The notes under the pieces are model-generated. The model saw only the letters and a program-made list of their open reading frames with translations. It was not told the origin of the DNA and searched no databases. A stretch of 64,000 nucleotides of DNA, taken from Aradus depressus (lineage: Eukaryota; Arthropoda; Insecta; Hemiptera; Aradidae). The stretch is from contig OY759215.1 of the NCBI GenBank assembly GCA_963662175.1, forward strand, positions 53,957,213-54,021,212. Direction: 5' to 3'. Below are positions 43,613-55,815 of the stretch, one piece after another (position 1 is the first letter of the stretch; each line of letters opens with the position of its first letter). A program made the position numbers and the translations under genes.

Positions 43613-43700
43613 CGCCCATCAAATATGAAAAATTATATTGGTCGTCGAGCCTTTGAAGCCCAACTAACTGGGTTATCTGTCGTTGAAGAGTAGATACCCT
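43613..43700 (-). CDS. candidate internal exon of an unidentified gene
   Basis: An 88-nt minus-strand segment between a strong acceptor (13 T, then CGTTCAG at 43701-43707) and a strong donor GTGAGT (43607-43612). It reads RVSTLQRQITQLV, then GLQRLDDQYNFSYLMG with one base left over. The amphipathic Leu/Gln pattern suggests a coiled coil. It does not resemble a cadherin repeat, so it probably belongs to another minus-strand gene, or to an unusual 5' exon. I do not recognise the family, and neighbouring exons were not found. Confidence 0.4.
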
Positions 43701-43961
43701 CTGAACGAAAAAAAAAAAAACTGTATAGATATCAAGGCGAACCGTGCGTACAGCACAAAAAATAAGTTAATTCAGTAATTTCTGAAAAAAATAAAGCTAA
43801 CTGTCGAAATAAATTGGAGATGGACAAAAGAAAAAGTAATTGACACAAGTAACGTTTATTTATTTTTTTAATTTTACATTTATTTTATTTATTTACCATA
43901 ACATGGTAATAGAATACGTCATAAAATTGTATACATTAAGATTTTTTTTCTTTTTTTGAGG

Positions 43962-44095
43962 GCGCCGGTAGCTCAGAGGTAGCATGCTAGCCTACTGAAC
44001 TCAAGATAGCAGGTACGAAATCCGGCCAAGTCCCTTAGGTTTTTATCTGGGAGGTGAAAAAACTCTGAGCGAACGCCGTCTTTCGAATAAATAAA
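43962..44095 (+). mobile_element. SINE-1 5' half, plus strand
   Basis: Head GGCGCCGGTAGCTCAGAGG (A box), a decayed B box GGTACGAAATCC, then GGGAGGTGAAAAAACTCTG and GAACGCCGTCTTTCG, matching SINE-1. Truncated after ~130 bp. It resembles a tRNA gene at first sight, but the anticodon arm does not pair. Confidence 0.75.
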
Positions 44096-45889
44096 TAATT
44101 GAAAATATATGAGTACAAAAATAATAATACTAATAAATACAGTAGGTATATAACGTTTATAATTTAATTAAAAAAATTAAGATGAATTTTTTTTATATAT
44201 TTTATGTGTTTTTACGATATTTTGGGACGTTCTTACGTCACTTCAGTAGGTCACAATGTGCCAAATGTAGAAAAGAGAAAAAAAAAAAAAATAGTAAATA
44301 AAATGAAAAAATATATATATATAGATATATATAAAATAACAACAACAAATATAAAAAAAGTATATAAATGTAGTACGGAAACATATAACATCAAAACATA
44401 CAAAATAAAAAAACATTCCTGGAATTTTTTTTTCTTTGTTAACATCAATTATCTTCATTAATATCCTAGTTAAACTTTTTTATTTTGGCGCAGTTGAAAT
44501 GTCCTTTTCAAATAAATACTTCGACATTTTCCAAAAAATCAGTACCCAAGTTAATTTTGAAGAAAAAGTAAATGACGGGAGGTGGACAAGTAAAGAAAGA
44601 AGAGTCCTTGTTATTTATGGTACACTAGCAGGCAAGTAACGTTATCTGCCTCACTTGGCATTTTGGTTAGGTACCGATCCGCCAATAATTTTTGATCGTT
44701 GACCAAACTTGGTGTAAGCGATTACTTAGTTCACAATAAGCAGCCCAACAGTTGACATATTCAAAATAAATTCAACTGATTCGAAAAAAAAAAAAAAAAA
44801 TGGTGGTCTCTCTTTTTCACCCAGGGTTTTATCACTTACTTCTAGAGAGAGAACAAAACAAGAAAATAGAATCTAGAACCAAATTGCCATTTCCTGTTTT
44901 TAATCAGAGCTGGAGTGCCTAAGGGTGTGAGTTTATCAGTCATAAGCTAATTGTTTAGACAAGGATATTGCCAACATCGGGAACAGGCATCACGATATCC
45001 AACGAGGGGTGAGATACAGACAGTCCTGTATGATCCTTGACCCGCTCTCTTCAGCCCAACCCCGGATAGCGAACACTTAACAATCTTTATGGCCTCTCCC
45101 GGCACCTGGAGAAATCCCTCCTCCAAGCCTAACTCCAGGCGTTATGGTTGGATAACATCATTCGGAATCAATATTGCACACGCTATCAAATTATCTGAGA
45201 AATTAACGAAACCATAACTTCCTACATCAAACTATTCACTTTTTGAAAATGAGCTTCCTTGTTATATAATCTGGCTCTAATCTGAAGCAAAATTTCAAAA
45301 AAAAAAAAAAAAAAATACTTGGATATTGATCAACAGGAATGTGAAGAAGAAAACAAAACCAATACCAAATAAATAAAAATTACCTAAAGAAATCAGTAAA
45401 GATTGAAAAAATGTATTTGTTGATAGCATCCTAAGGTAAAAAAAACAAAAATTCGAGAGATTTTGTGAAAACCGTGGTCGGGTGCCTCTCTTTTATACCG
45501 ACTATAGTTTAACGACCGACTATGTTTTTCGCAAATTTTCTTTATATTTTTTGAACAAATCCAAGGTTAAGCTTGTGTTACAGTGAATTTTTCCACCTCT
45601 AAATTCTCTCGCGTTTGCTGTTTTGTTATCTTTAGACATCACACATTCTTTTATAGACATTTTTGATTTTTGTGACTGGATGTTTGAATATAGAGGTCGA
45701 CTCGAAGAATATGTTCTGACTGATTGACAGAAAAGATGTTAACATAAAGAACAGATAAATTAAACATACTTCTCGAAACGTATGTAATTGCGAGTTAAAA
45801 AAAAAGCAATAAATGGAAGAAGTGACGCTGTGATAAATATATTATATGTGAATTCAAAATATGATATATATTACACAACCCAAGAGTTA
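44096..45889. other. AT-rich non-coding region
   Basis: Homopolymer-rich (A/T runs at 44280, 44780, 45300). A GC-richer ~200-bp patch at 44970-45180 has no open frame longer than ~50 codons that I can interpret. No gene assigned. Confidence 0.4.
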
Positions 45890-46065
45890 AAAAAAGTTGT
45901 GGGTGAATCACCGGCAATGTACATCCCCAGAACGCATTAATCAATCAACTTGCTCTCCTAAATCCTCATATTAGCCTCTCCCTAATCCCCCTTCCCCTTT
46001 GGCCGATTTGGCTGAAAAAGAATAGGTGTCGTCGATAGAGGATTCTGAATTCACAATGATTTATG
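45890..46065 (+). repeat. Rep-A partial copy
   Basis: Begins with the Rep-A left end GGGTGAATCACCGGCAATGT and CCCCAGAACGCATTAATC, then jumps to CCCTTTGGCCGATTTGGCTG and GGTGTCGTCGATAG. Internal deletion. Confidence 0.7.
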
Positions 46066-46679
46066 TTGTAGCCTGATGATGAAGAAAATGGGAAATTGGT
46101 TGGAAAATTTATCATATTTGAACAGGAAGACAATAATTTTTATTCACTTCAAAAAGAATGTTTAAAACATATATTATTAAACGAACAGTAGAGGTACTCA
46201 AGGACTGATTGAACGGATGGGACTGGCACAAGTTCTACCTCTTTGTGAAGCCACTCATCTACAGCGAATGAGAGACTTTAACTCTTCAATATCTCCTCTC
46301 AGTTGAATGTTTTTCAATCATAAAAGTAATTTCTTATTAATTTTTACTACCATTTTATAATTTATTTATTTGTTCTTATCTAAATATTCCATTTCGTATC
46401 CCATTCTCCTGACAGACAGTGTTCATCATGCCAGTATTGTGTTTATTTTTACTTTTTTTATTTTACAAATAGTTATTTACAACTGTATAAAAAATAAATA
46501 CAACAAACAAATGTGCTAAGAGATAATGGCAATGTCAAAATGTCAAGAGGGGAGAAATCACCCAGTGGTGACACTCACTAGTCATTGTATTACTCTCATT
46601 TGTAACTAATTACTGCCACTAGTGCTGATGAGAAGGTTTCTAGGCCATTGACGCTTAAGCCGTCGTTGGAGAAGTGTGG

Positions 46680-47030
46680 CAGAATGGAGAGCATGGACTA
46701 GAAGAGTATTGTGGGAACAAGAGAGGAAAATGTGACAAAAGGTACGTTAAGGTCAGTGTGAAGAGTTTTGTTGAAGACGTAGTAAGGAGCATTGGCTATT
46801 GTACGAAGGATTTTGGATTGAAAGGATTGGATGAACTGGAGTCTGTAAGTCCATATAGATTTGAGTACTGCGTTGTATATAGGTCGTTTTGTTTTCAAAG
46901 TTAATTTGAATCTTTTGTCTAGTAGTCTTAGTAACAGTTTGTATCGTCTGTTCATTTCTTGTCGAGTATGCTTAGATAGCGGACTTCGGTTTTTAAAGAT
47001 TGAATTGTTGGCAAAATACACTGGAGGGCA
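46680..47030 (-). pseudogene. Jockey-type reverse transcriptase C-terminal remnant
   Basis: Minus-strand open frame without start context reads RQEMNRRYKLLLRLLDKRFK, PIYNAVLKSIWTYRLQFIQS, FQSKILRTIANAPYYVFNKT, LHTDLNVPFV, the characteristic order of the region after the RT domain of insect Jockey elements. The usual segment between TYRLQ and QSFQSK is deleted, and flanking ORF2 is absent. Different copy from the intact one at position 1. Confidence 0.8.
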
Positions 47031-47526
47031 GGTTATGTTTACTGAAATATATTTTTACTTTTATTAAATAAAGCACTATTATTATGACCCCCAATGCATT
47101 ACCACTTCGTACAATAGTACGATACTGAGGTATATCATATAGGTATGCATATTTTGTTAATGGAGAGGTCAGGCTGCTGACGGACCGGAAGATAAGGTAC
47201 GGAAGTGCTGGGCCATATCCGTTTAGCAGTGCCCCCTATATAACAGTGCTGCCAGATACCCTAGCCCAGGTTACGTTACTGACTGTCATCGTGACTCGTT
47301 AGATGTCACACTGTTTTGCATACCTACATGCAGAACAACTATTCATATACCGCAAGCAGTACTGTGCATGACTGTCTCCACTACAAACAGTAGTTCACAC
47401 ACATCACATATTCTATATTACTAGAAGAATTTTCTATAATAATTATTATTAAAAATTCTTGACTCTCAATGTTTTGTCAGATTTATGATCCCGATTTCAA
47501 AAATGAAAGGGTTTAGGTTTAGGTTT
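47031..47526. other. unassigned sequence
   Basis: Slightly GC-richer stretch (47160-47400) without a meaningful open frame or recognised repeat. Confidence 0.35.
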
Positions 47527-47672
47527 TATCACTCATGCCCGAGCTTTAACTACGAGGTCATATCGCCTACTACCAGAGCGCTCTTTCGTCACTCTGGTGG
47601 ACATGAGCCCGACTCTACTGTGGGAGTCCTAAATTTTGCCTTCCCTAAATTTTTATTCACCTAGGGCAGGTA
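47527..47672 (-). mobile_element. SINE-1 fragment (tail half)
   Basis: Near-identical to the tail of the 36113-36452 copy, from CTCATGCCCGAGCTTTAAC to TTCACCTAGGGCAGG. The tRNA-like head is missing. Confidence 0.8.
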
Positions 47673-48964
47673 TATACCTATATATTTTATATGAAGAGGG
47701 GTTGAAAAATTAGACTAGATTATATCAGTACAATTGAAATGTATAATAAATATAAAAATATAAGGGAAGATAAACATAGATCTGAATTCCATATCCTGAA
47801 ATGTTGATAATGGTTTGGAGCAAATGGCGTAAAACTGAAAATATATAAAGTTATTTAAAGCGCACTATCACTAATACTCTAAAGTCGGTATAGGCAGGCG
47901 CCTAACCAAGCCCCGCCCCCTAGTAAACGTCTAACAACTAACGAAATTGCAATCTAACATCTCCATTCAATACTGGCCAATATGAGGCAAAGAGAAGAGA
48001 GAGAAAAAAAAAATCAAATCTGTGTAAAATGAATGGAGCAGTTCAACTTTGAATATACCTCCGCAAACTCGAAGATCACTCACTCCACAGATGCGTTGAA
48101 AACAACTGCTGGAAACGTGTGAGTTAAGGTTGGAGTGAGATTGAGGTCGGAGTGAAAAGAGCATCAGCGCCTAACAGAAATGCAGGGATATGTGGAGCGT
48201 TTCACTTCACGAGCACGCCTTCAATGTCTCTCTGCTCAACTCCACAGTAGTCACACTCACCTTCTCCACACTCATTCCACTGCATTTAAATACGAGTAAG
48301 TTAATTGGGGTCAGGGTAATTAACGCAGGGCTGACCCAAGAAGACATTTCCGGAAAAATAAAGAAATTCTAAAGCAGTACACGCTCGTGTAATTTCGGCA
48401 ATCCGGTTAGTGAAAGTAAGTTTCTGCAGTTAAATCTAAACGAAAATTTTAGACTTGCGCAATTCGAAAAGTTTGGTTTGAGTAAAATCTGTTCTGCTAG
48501 GTGAACAATGCCGGAGTTTCAGGTCTGCAACCCTGGAGTACCCTGGAAGTAGTTTTACAGCAGCTGAACACCTCAGGTTTTGTGTACATCTTTGTTGTTC
48601 AAGTTAAATCGTTCCTCCAGTTTTATAATTTCTTAAAAATTGAAAAATGTCGAAAAAATACCTATAAATTCTTTTATTCATATATTTATTATTGTCATCT
48701 TTGATTTATTTAATATATACATAATGTGTATATACCTATTTTCTATTTAGTTAAGGTGTTAATTTAATTAATTATATAATAAAAAGATAATTATTTATCT
48801 ATTTTTTTTATCCATTTATATGTGTATTTAGTACTCCTCACAATAGCACTAATAATTTAAGCTTTGTTTTTCTCTTTAGGGCTAACTGATATTTTATTTT
48901 ATTGTTTCTTTCTCTTTGACTCTGTATGTATTTATTCTTGGGGGAATGTGAACCTGTTGAACTT
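47673..48964. other. non-coding region
   Basis: I see nothing assignable. The 48000-48350 part has short repeated CTCACTCC/GGAGTGAG words but no clear element. Confidence 0.35.
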
Positions 48965-49060
48965 CCGGTTATTTGTTAAGTCGTGTCTGAAGAGGGTAGC
49001 AATACCGGAACGACGTCCATATATTATATATATTTTGTGAAATAGACAATATCTTAAAAA
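48965..49060. repeat. FB-4 half copy (unoccupied site)
   Basis: GTTAAGTCGTGTCTGAAGAG, GGTAGCAATACCGG and CCATATATTATATATATTTT, then GTGAAATAGACAATAT. Matches FB-4 at 14425-14900 but lacks the ~389-bp insert there. Confidence 0.7.
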
Positions 49061-49568
49061 ATATGGTTTTTTTTCTTCCCTTAGTTCCCAGAACGTCCTT
49101 AGTTCAGCCATACTTCCTCGAGACAATTCCAGCGAGGATGTGCCGTTTAAAGTTTGATAAAACTTTGAAATTACTGCGTAAAAGAAAGTTGATCTCAAGA
49201 TAAGTTTTTTATCATCATTTACTAATATTTACTTCACTTATATGAGGACAGTGAACACAGACTCTGTTGCAATTTCAGTGTTCCATCACGGAAAAAAAAA
49301 AAAAAAAAGTGTTCCATCACGGGAGGTCAAGCGCTATAGACCGCCCTGTTTCCGTTGTCACGACCTGGCCCAAACAGCTGTCTCATCCTGTTCTATCTGA
49401 AGAGATTATCTACTTTCAATTCCAATCAGAAAATCAAATGCCCTGCTACTACAAAGATTGGATCTGCTGTGATAATACATGTATATGCATACCAGTTTTT
49501 TATATAATAATATTCAATTATACAAGATATCGCCAAGAACAGAATTTTGAATAAACCTCTAAAAATAC

Positions 49569-49669
49569 GGCATTACTGGGTATATGAAAGTAATGAGTTG
49601 GCATCAGCGGTATTTTTTGTTTCATTGTTTCACAATTCTAAGAGTGACTTTCTTATACCCAGTAATGCC
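49569..49669. repeat. hairpin element with GGCATTACTGGGTATA ends
   Basis: GGCATTACTGGGTATATGAA at 49569 and its near-complement TTCTTATACCCAGTAATGCC ending at 49669 bracket ~60 bp. A diverged relative lies at 63768-63855. Confidence 0.75.
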
Positions 49670-50506
49670 AGTTAATATGATAAGTGGGTCGGGGAGAGAG
49701 ATTGATCTGTAAGCGTGGTTGGTATAAGACAGTCCTATAATGGCCACATTACATACATTTTATTTGTTTATTTTTTATTATTTTTCTTAAAAACTACAAA
49801 TAATTAAAAAAATATTTTATAATGCGTTACTTTGCGAAACAATTTAATCACTATTTTGAAATATTTCCTAAGAAAATTCATTTTTTATTCTCTGAGGAGA
49901 GACTTTTGTCGCATTGATTCTATCTCAAACTAAGGACTTATAAGCGATTGGAAATTTAATAAGGAACATTTTTGGTAGGAACCAATTTTTCGATAGGACT
50001 AACCGTTTAAGGGTAAATCTAGGAAACGTCTAAAAATATGTGTTTCAAAACTACATTTCTGGACATTCGGCATGTATCTTGAAAACCGGACGACCAGCGA
50101 AACATCTTATTTCATATAAAATATGTACTCCAGTTTTCTCCTCAACTTTTACTTGGAGGATGTTTGATTAGGTCATAAACATAAGCGGGATCTTGTAAAA
50201 TGTACTTAGCCCCAAAGTTAAGTCTCCATTTTCGTCCGATTTCGGCCATAATCTAATCGGATCTAAGTTAGCACATGAGACTACCTCATATCAAATTTAA
50301 AGTTCATAGCTATAATCATTTCCGCGGTAGAGCGTTCACACCTTTCCAATCACAAACAGACAGAAATCATCCGAAAATGATCAAAACGTGTTCAGGCCTT
50401 GAACCGTGAAAAATCGTTGAAACCTCGAACTCCGATTTTTACACGATTACAATACTTCCTTATAGTGGAAATGACCTTAGAATGTATTGATTGACATTTG
50501 TATTAA
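49670..50506. other. non-coding region
   Basis: Nothing assignable; AT-rich, no repeat ends recognised. Confidence 0.35.
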
Positions 50507-51075
50507 TTGCACTTCGACACTGACAGTCTGCAAATTTATGAACTACACCATTCAATTATCTTTATAATATATAGAAAGGATTCAGTTCAAGGATTCAAAA
50601 CCCAGGAATCGTTCAATTTTCTTCAAAATATTGAAGTCTGCAGAGATGCTTATCAAGCAATACTCGCGTTGATTCGACAAGTGCGCGAGGGACTTCCAGT
50701 TACAGAGCCTCCTCTTGAGAAAGTGCTAAGTTTCAACGTTCTCTTCAGATGTGGCCCTGACGCTGATTGGAATCGTGTTTGAAACTTGAAGAAACACAAA
50801 CCCAAGTAACCTTGACGTCTCTCATTTATTTCAAGTACCAACCCAGTGATATCTCTCTAATTGCAACTCGGAGTTATCAATCAGTCAAATCTGCAGTATA
50901 TCAACTAGAAACACTTGTTGCTGTGTTGTGGATAGTGTTGCTGGTCCTTGACCTGACCTGGTCCTTCAACTTAGGTCCTGTACCACAATCCACATCCCAT
51001 GTCTCCTTCCTCTTGTTGGAACAAGAAGTGAAACCTCTCGCTGGCCTCACGCTTCATTTCCACCATAAACTATAA
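50507..51075 (+). other. unassigned region with two short open frames
   Basis: Plus-strand frames of 91 and 102 codons overlap in different frames. The segment CRDAYQAILALIRQVREG and VTEPPLEKVLSFNVLF looks protein-like, but I recognise no family. No convincing splice sites or start context. It could be a decayed transposon or an exon of an unknown gene; composition is GC-richer than its surroundings. Confidence 0.25.
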
Positions 51076-51127
51076 TCATTAATGATATTGCAGATAGGGA
51101 ATTAGTAATAACAATAAATTAAAGAAA

Positions 51128-51660
51128 AAAAAAATTGCCGGTGAATCTCCGCTTATGTACTTCCCCAGAACGAATCGGTCAACAAAGTTTTCTCTCTCCC
51201 TATAATACCAATAGACCGTTTTAATCGATGGTCAACTTATAAGCCCACATAATAAATGTCTTGTCGATACATTATTCATTACATCGGCTGTTATTATGGT
51301 TTTTGAGTTAGATCTCCCTCTGAACCCCTCCTCCCATCCTTTGGCCGATTTCCAGGAAAATTAATAAGTGTCGATTCCTATTGGATTTTGAAGATACACA
51401 TGAAATATCGTATGAGTACGGTCATTACATTAACGGTTTTTGTCGTCCCTACGAGGTTCTTGACACACATACAATTTTGTGTCGATACATTCATTCCATC
51501 GGAAGTTATCTTGTTCACAGTCAAAAATACACAGTCACTCATACAGACACGACAGAATTTTGTTTTTTTTTTCATTTTTTCGAACCAACGGTCGAGAAAA
51601 ATGAAATTCCGTTGAAACCTGGAAATCGAATTTCTGATTATACTTCGTACTAACGCTGAG
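51128..51660 (+). repeat. Rep-A near-complete copy
   Basis: Starts GCCGGTGAATCTCCGC, then TGTACTTCCCCAGAACGAAT. Contains two TCGATACATTATTCATTACA-type internal repeats, a T-run near 51565 and the right end AAATCGAATTTCTGATTATA. The last ~30 bp of the family consensus (CTTCCCCTATACTTTG) are missing. Confidence 0.75.
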
Positions 51661-51799
51661 ATAGTATAAAAAATGAAAACCTCCGTCAAGAAATTTTGCA
51701 AGTTTTAAGTTTATTCGCCTGTCCCACATCTAATTAAGATTAAGGTCTGAAATTTCGTCCACATCATGGAGCACCCGCAGAGAGGCCGGGTGAAATGAA

Positions 51800-52275
51800 A
51801 TAAAAAGTTGTCGGTCAATCCACCGGCAATGTACTTCCTCACCACGAATAAATCAATTAAGTTCTCTTTCTGCCTCCCAAATCAATCGACTATTTGGGCT
51901 AAAAATTAATAGTTGACTTACATGGGGGGTTCTGAATCCTCATACTAAATTTTATGTCGATACATTCATTACATCGACATATTAGAGTTTTGAGACAAGC
52001 TCCCCCTCTGATCCCCCCTTCCCTTCTGCCGATGTCACGGAAAATTAATAATTAATTAATAATTATTGTGGTGTATTGAAAATATAAATAAAATATGATA
52101 AATGATTTCGTCGATACATTCATTCTATTGGGAAATATCGAGTTCACACTCATCTTTTTTTTTCATTTTTGGAATCAGGGTTTTAAAAACATGAAATTCA
52201 GCTGAAAACTCACCATCGAATTTCTGACCAATTACAAAACTTCCCCTATACTTTGTAGAGCTGGGGAAGTGAAAT
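51800..52275 (+). repeat. Rep-A copy with intact right end
   Basis: Left end GTCGGTCAATCCACCGGC; right end GACCAATTACAAAACTTCCC, then CTATACTTTGTAGAGCTGGGGAAGT. It follows the previous copy directly in the same orientation. Confidence 0.78.
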
Positions 52276-53387
52276 AACATAATACTGGGACCGAGGTTCG
52301 GCTCATTCAGGATTCTTGATCTCTGCGTGAGAGAACCGATGCGGCTTTGGTGGCGCGTGCTTGTCCACCAGCTGATAGCCCAAACAAAAGAAACACAAAC
52401 AGACACAAGGACTTGATACGGGATCTGACAACGTTACGCAGGGGGGACCATTGTACTGTCCGCAATTGCCGCTTTGTTTTTCGAACCTCTCAAATCGTGA
52501 TAACAATTAACATCAACAGATGATGGAAATGTACACAACAGGAAGTATACAAATAGATTCCCCGATTTTTTTGTATATTTGCCTGTTTTCAGTGTGATGT
52601 CACCCTATCTGCATGCCTTATAATATAAATAAGAATTATCACGTACACCCATTATGGGGAGCAAATAAAAAAAATGCCAATTAACAGATTTACATAATTC
52701 AGGAGATTCAGAACTCAGTAAGGTAAGAGGTTACTATTCTGAACGGCAGATCTTGGCATTTAATGAACGAACATGGCTATTCTCGGTCAAAACCTAAGAG
52801 GTACCTATATGTTTAATGGAAATAAAATTTCGATTTTGTGTGGTTTGAGCAGATTTTCACGGAATATAGTAATTTATGAGATTCAAATTCTCCAAGAAAT
52901 AAGTTCTATTCGCAAGTTCGTCTAAATGGAAATATAATAATTCTTGTGCAGCCATATTCTCACATTTTATTTCAAGGTATCGAATCGAAAGATACATCTT
53001 TCCTCGATATTGGTCTCATAAAATGGACTAGTAATTCATAAAAAAAAAATAAAAAATCCATATTTTATTTTGATGATTTTGTAACTTTCTATACTATTTG
53101 ATGAGAGAAATATTAAGGATGAGAGTTGTCTTCCGAAACGTTTAACGTTAATATGATTTAAGTCGATGACTTCAAATAAATTGGGAGATATATGACTGCC
53201 AAAAATTACTATAATTTCAATTTAGATGAGCTTGCGAATGGCACTTATTTTATAGGGAGAGAATTTGACTCATAAATTTTACATTGGACTAGTTTTTGTC
53301 GTTTTTAATTTATGATGCCCATCTTTAAATATCAAAGAACTGTTTCAAGACGCCGCGTATTGTGTAAACTGGAATTCAATATCACAA
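52276..53387. other. unassigned region
   Basis: A GC-richer patch at 52280-52500 holds an uninterpreted minus-strand frame of 67 codons with a cysteine-rich middle (CVCLCFFCLGYQLVDKHAPP). No family recognised and no splice signals judged reliable. The rest is AT-rich. Confidence 0.25.
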
Positions 53388-53862
53388 AAGAGAAAGTCGT
53401 CGGTGAATCAGCGGGTATATACTTCCCCAACATGAATTAATATATTTCGCTCTCCCTCTAAAGCCAATCGACTTTAAATAATTAAATATGCACTAAAACT
53501 CAATATTTGACTTTCATAGTGGATTATTCATCCTCATACTAAATTATGTGTCAATATATTCATTACATCGGCAGTTATTAGGCTGTGGTCCCTCTTCCCT
53601 TGGACAGATTTCGCGGAAAATTGATTGGTGCCATTATTTATGGGATTTTAATGTTAAGCCTCATCCCTAATCCCCCATTCCCTTTGGCTGATTCGGCTGA
53701 AACTCAATAGGTGTCTGAATACACATATAAAATTTCATCGTCGATAGATGTCACAGACAGACATTATTTTGATTCATTTTTGGAATCAGAAGGTTGGAAA
53801 AAATGAAATTCCGCTGACAACTCTGCATGAAATTTCTGACCGATTACATAACTGAGAAAGTA
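53388..53862 (+). repeat. Rep-A copy
   Basis: Left end GTCGGTGAATCAGCGGG; right end AAATTTCTGACCGATTACAT. Internally shuffled and diverged. Confidence 0.7.
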
Positions 53863-54849
53863 AAAATGAGATGTTGCGTAGGTCATGTGATTCTCTTGAA
53901 GGTCGTGTACAGATCAGTTCTTATAACATGGGAATCCTCCATTGTCCTACACACTTTCCCTTCGTCACAGTTATCCCGGCATTCTACTTTCTTTTAGCAA
54001 ATATGTATATTTTTTCAATACTTATTTGTATGTTTCTTTTCAAAATCTATTTCACTTCCATTCAACTTAAGTTATATGAAAGAACCGAAAGGGCAAGAAA
54101 TATTTTTCTCTTCATCAACCAAGTAAACATAAGAAAAGTAACAATTACCAGAAAATAGTGCATATTCTTCAAAGCGAAACATTGTTATGACTAGGGCTGA
54201 GATTTGCAAAAATATTTGGAAAAATATGCAATTAAAAACTAAAAATATGTAAATATGTATTAAATAAAAAATATAGAAGCAAGAAATAAAGTAAATAATA
54301 TAGTGATATAAAAAATTATTTGAACAGAGAAAACTTAATCGTCTAAAAAACTGTTACAATTACACACAATAACTATTTTAAATTTTCAAACAAAAAGGAT
54401 CGCCTGTCTGGCCTCAAAATTGAATTGTATCGGCTGAATGAGCGATCCACATCAATTGAAGTAACTGGCGCATAATTGAAAACCCAAATGTCCATTGGGC
54501 TCAATTCAACCCCTGACTCTTCGCTCACCCCCTCCACTGCTTTTCACCCAAACGTTTAAAACTCTGATTGACTTATAAAAGAATAAGAAGGAAGGGGGGG
54601 AAATGGGCATAAAAAACAGTTCCGAGAATAAATTATTAAAGTGAACGGAATAAAAAGTTCGCAATATGAACACAATGAATTCAAGAGAAACATTGGAGTT
54701 CCTGGAATGCACTCATCTCAGTGAAAGGCGCTTATACGTGGCCAAACAGAAGCTTTAGTAGGAAAAATTTGGAAAAAAAGTGGGATTAATATGTATTAAT
54801 CGTCAGTTTACAAAAACGACCTCTTGTATTTTGGTTCATCGACAACTTA

Positions 54850-55295
54850 TTTTACTTGTAGTATAGGGAAGTTATGTAATCGCTAAGAAATTCGATGCTG
54901 AGTTTCTAATAGAATTTACGATTACCTGATTCCAAAAATGAAAAAAAAAAATCTGTCTATGATTGTGTTTCTGTAAACATGATAACTCCCGGATAGAATG
55001 AATCTATCGACACCAAATTTGATATGTGCATCCTGAACCCCATAAGAACAACAACTATATTCAAAGCCCTATAAGGATGACACCTATTAATTTTCAGCGG
55101 AATCTGCAGAAAGAAGAAGGGGAGGGATCAGAGAGTGTCTCAACTCAAAAATCTCAGTAATTGCTGATGTATTGAGTATATCGAAAATTAGCTCCAGAAT
55201 TCAGAAGTCTCTAAACAACTTAAATATTGAGTTTTAGCCCAATTGGATTTGAAGTGAGAGAAAAAAAATAATTTATTTCGTGATGGGGAAGTACG
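54850..55295 (-). repeat. Rep-A copy, inverted
   Basis: Reverse orientation: starts TAGTATAGGGAAGTTATGTA, ATCGCTAAGAAATTCGATGC, and ends TGATGGGGAAGTACGTAGCC. It abuts a plus-strand copy head to head. Confidence 0.75.
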
Positions 55296-55815
55296 TAGCC
55301 GGTGATAAACCGACGATGTACTTCCCCAGAACAAATCAACAAATTAAGTTTCCGCTCTTCTTCCCAAACCAATTGACTGTACGGGCTAAAAATGAATATT
55401 TGACTTACAAAGGGGCTTCTCAATTCTCATACTAAATGTTGTGTCCATATATTACTTACTTCGGCAGTTATTAGATTTTTTGAGTCAAGCCCCCAACCTC
55501 TAATCCACGGAAAATAAATAGGTGTCGTTCCTATAGGATTATAAATTTACATTCGTGTAAATACAAGTATTACATTGACAGTTATTGTTTTTTCTTAGTT
55601 GAGCCCTTCTCTAATCCCTTTCCCTTCGGCCGATTCCGCTGATAATTAGTAGTTAATTTAAATTAATTATCTATTCAAATGTATTGTCGATACATTCATT
55701 CCATCGGGAATTATCGTGCCCAAAGAGACAAAGACAGACAGTTTTTTTTCCGATTCGAAATTCCGAGGAAAACTCAACAACAGATTTCTGACAGACCTCT
55801 ATACTTCGTATATAC
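55296..55815 (+). repeat. Rep-A copy, head-to-head with the preceding one
   Basis: Starts GGTGATAAACCGACGATGTA, CTTCCCCAGAACAAATC, and runs to ACAGATTTCTGACAGACC, CTATACTTCG. Contains both internal TCGATACATTCATT units. Confidence 0.75.

Noticed and set aside
43962..44036. functional tRNA gene
   Set aside because: A-box and B-box-like motifs exist, but the anticodon stem does not pair, the B box is decayed, and the downstream sequence matches SINE-1.
44970..45180. possible conserved gene in a GC-richer patch
   Set aside because: Interrupted by stops in the frames I read, with no splice signals and no recognised family.
52125..52506. cysteine-rich minus-strand frame
   Set aside because: Partly overlaps the end of a Rep-A copy; no signal peptide, start context or known cysteine spacing.
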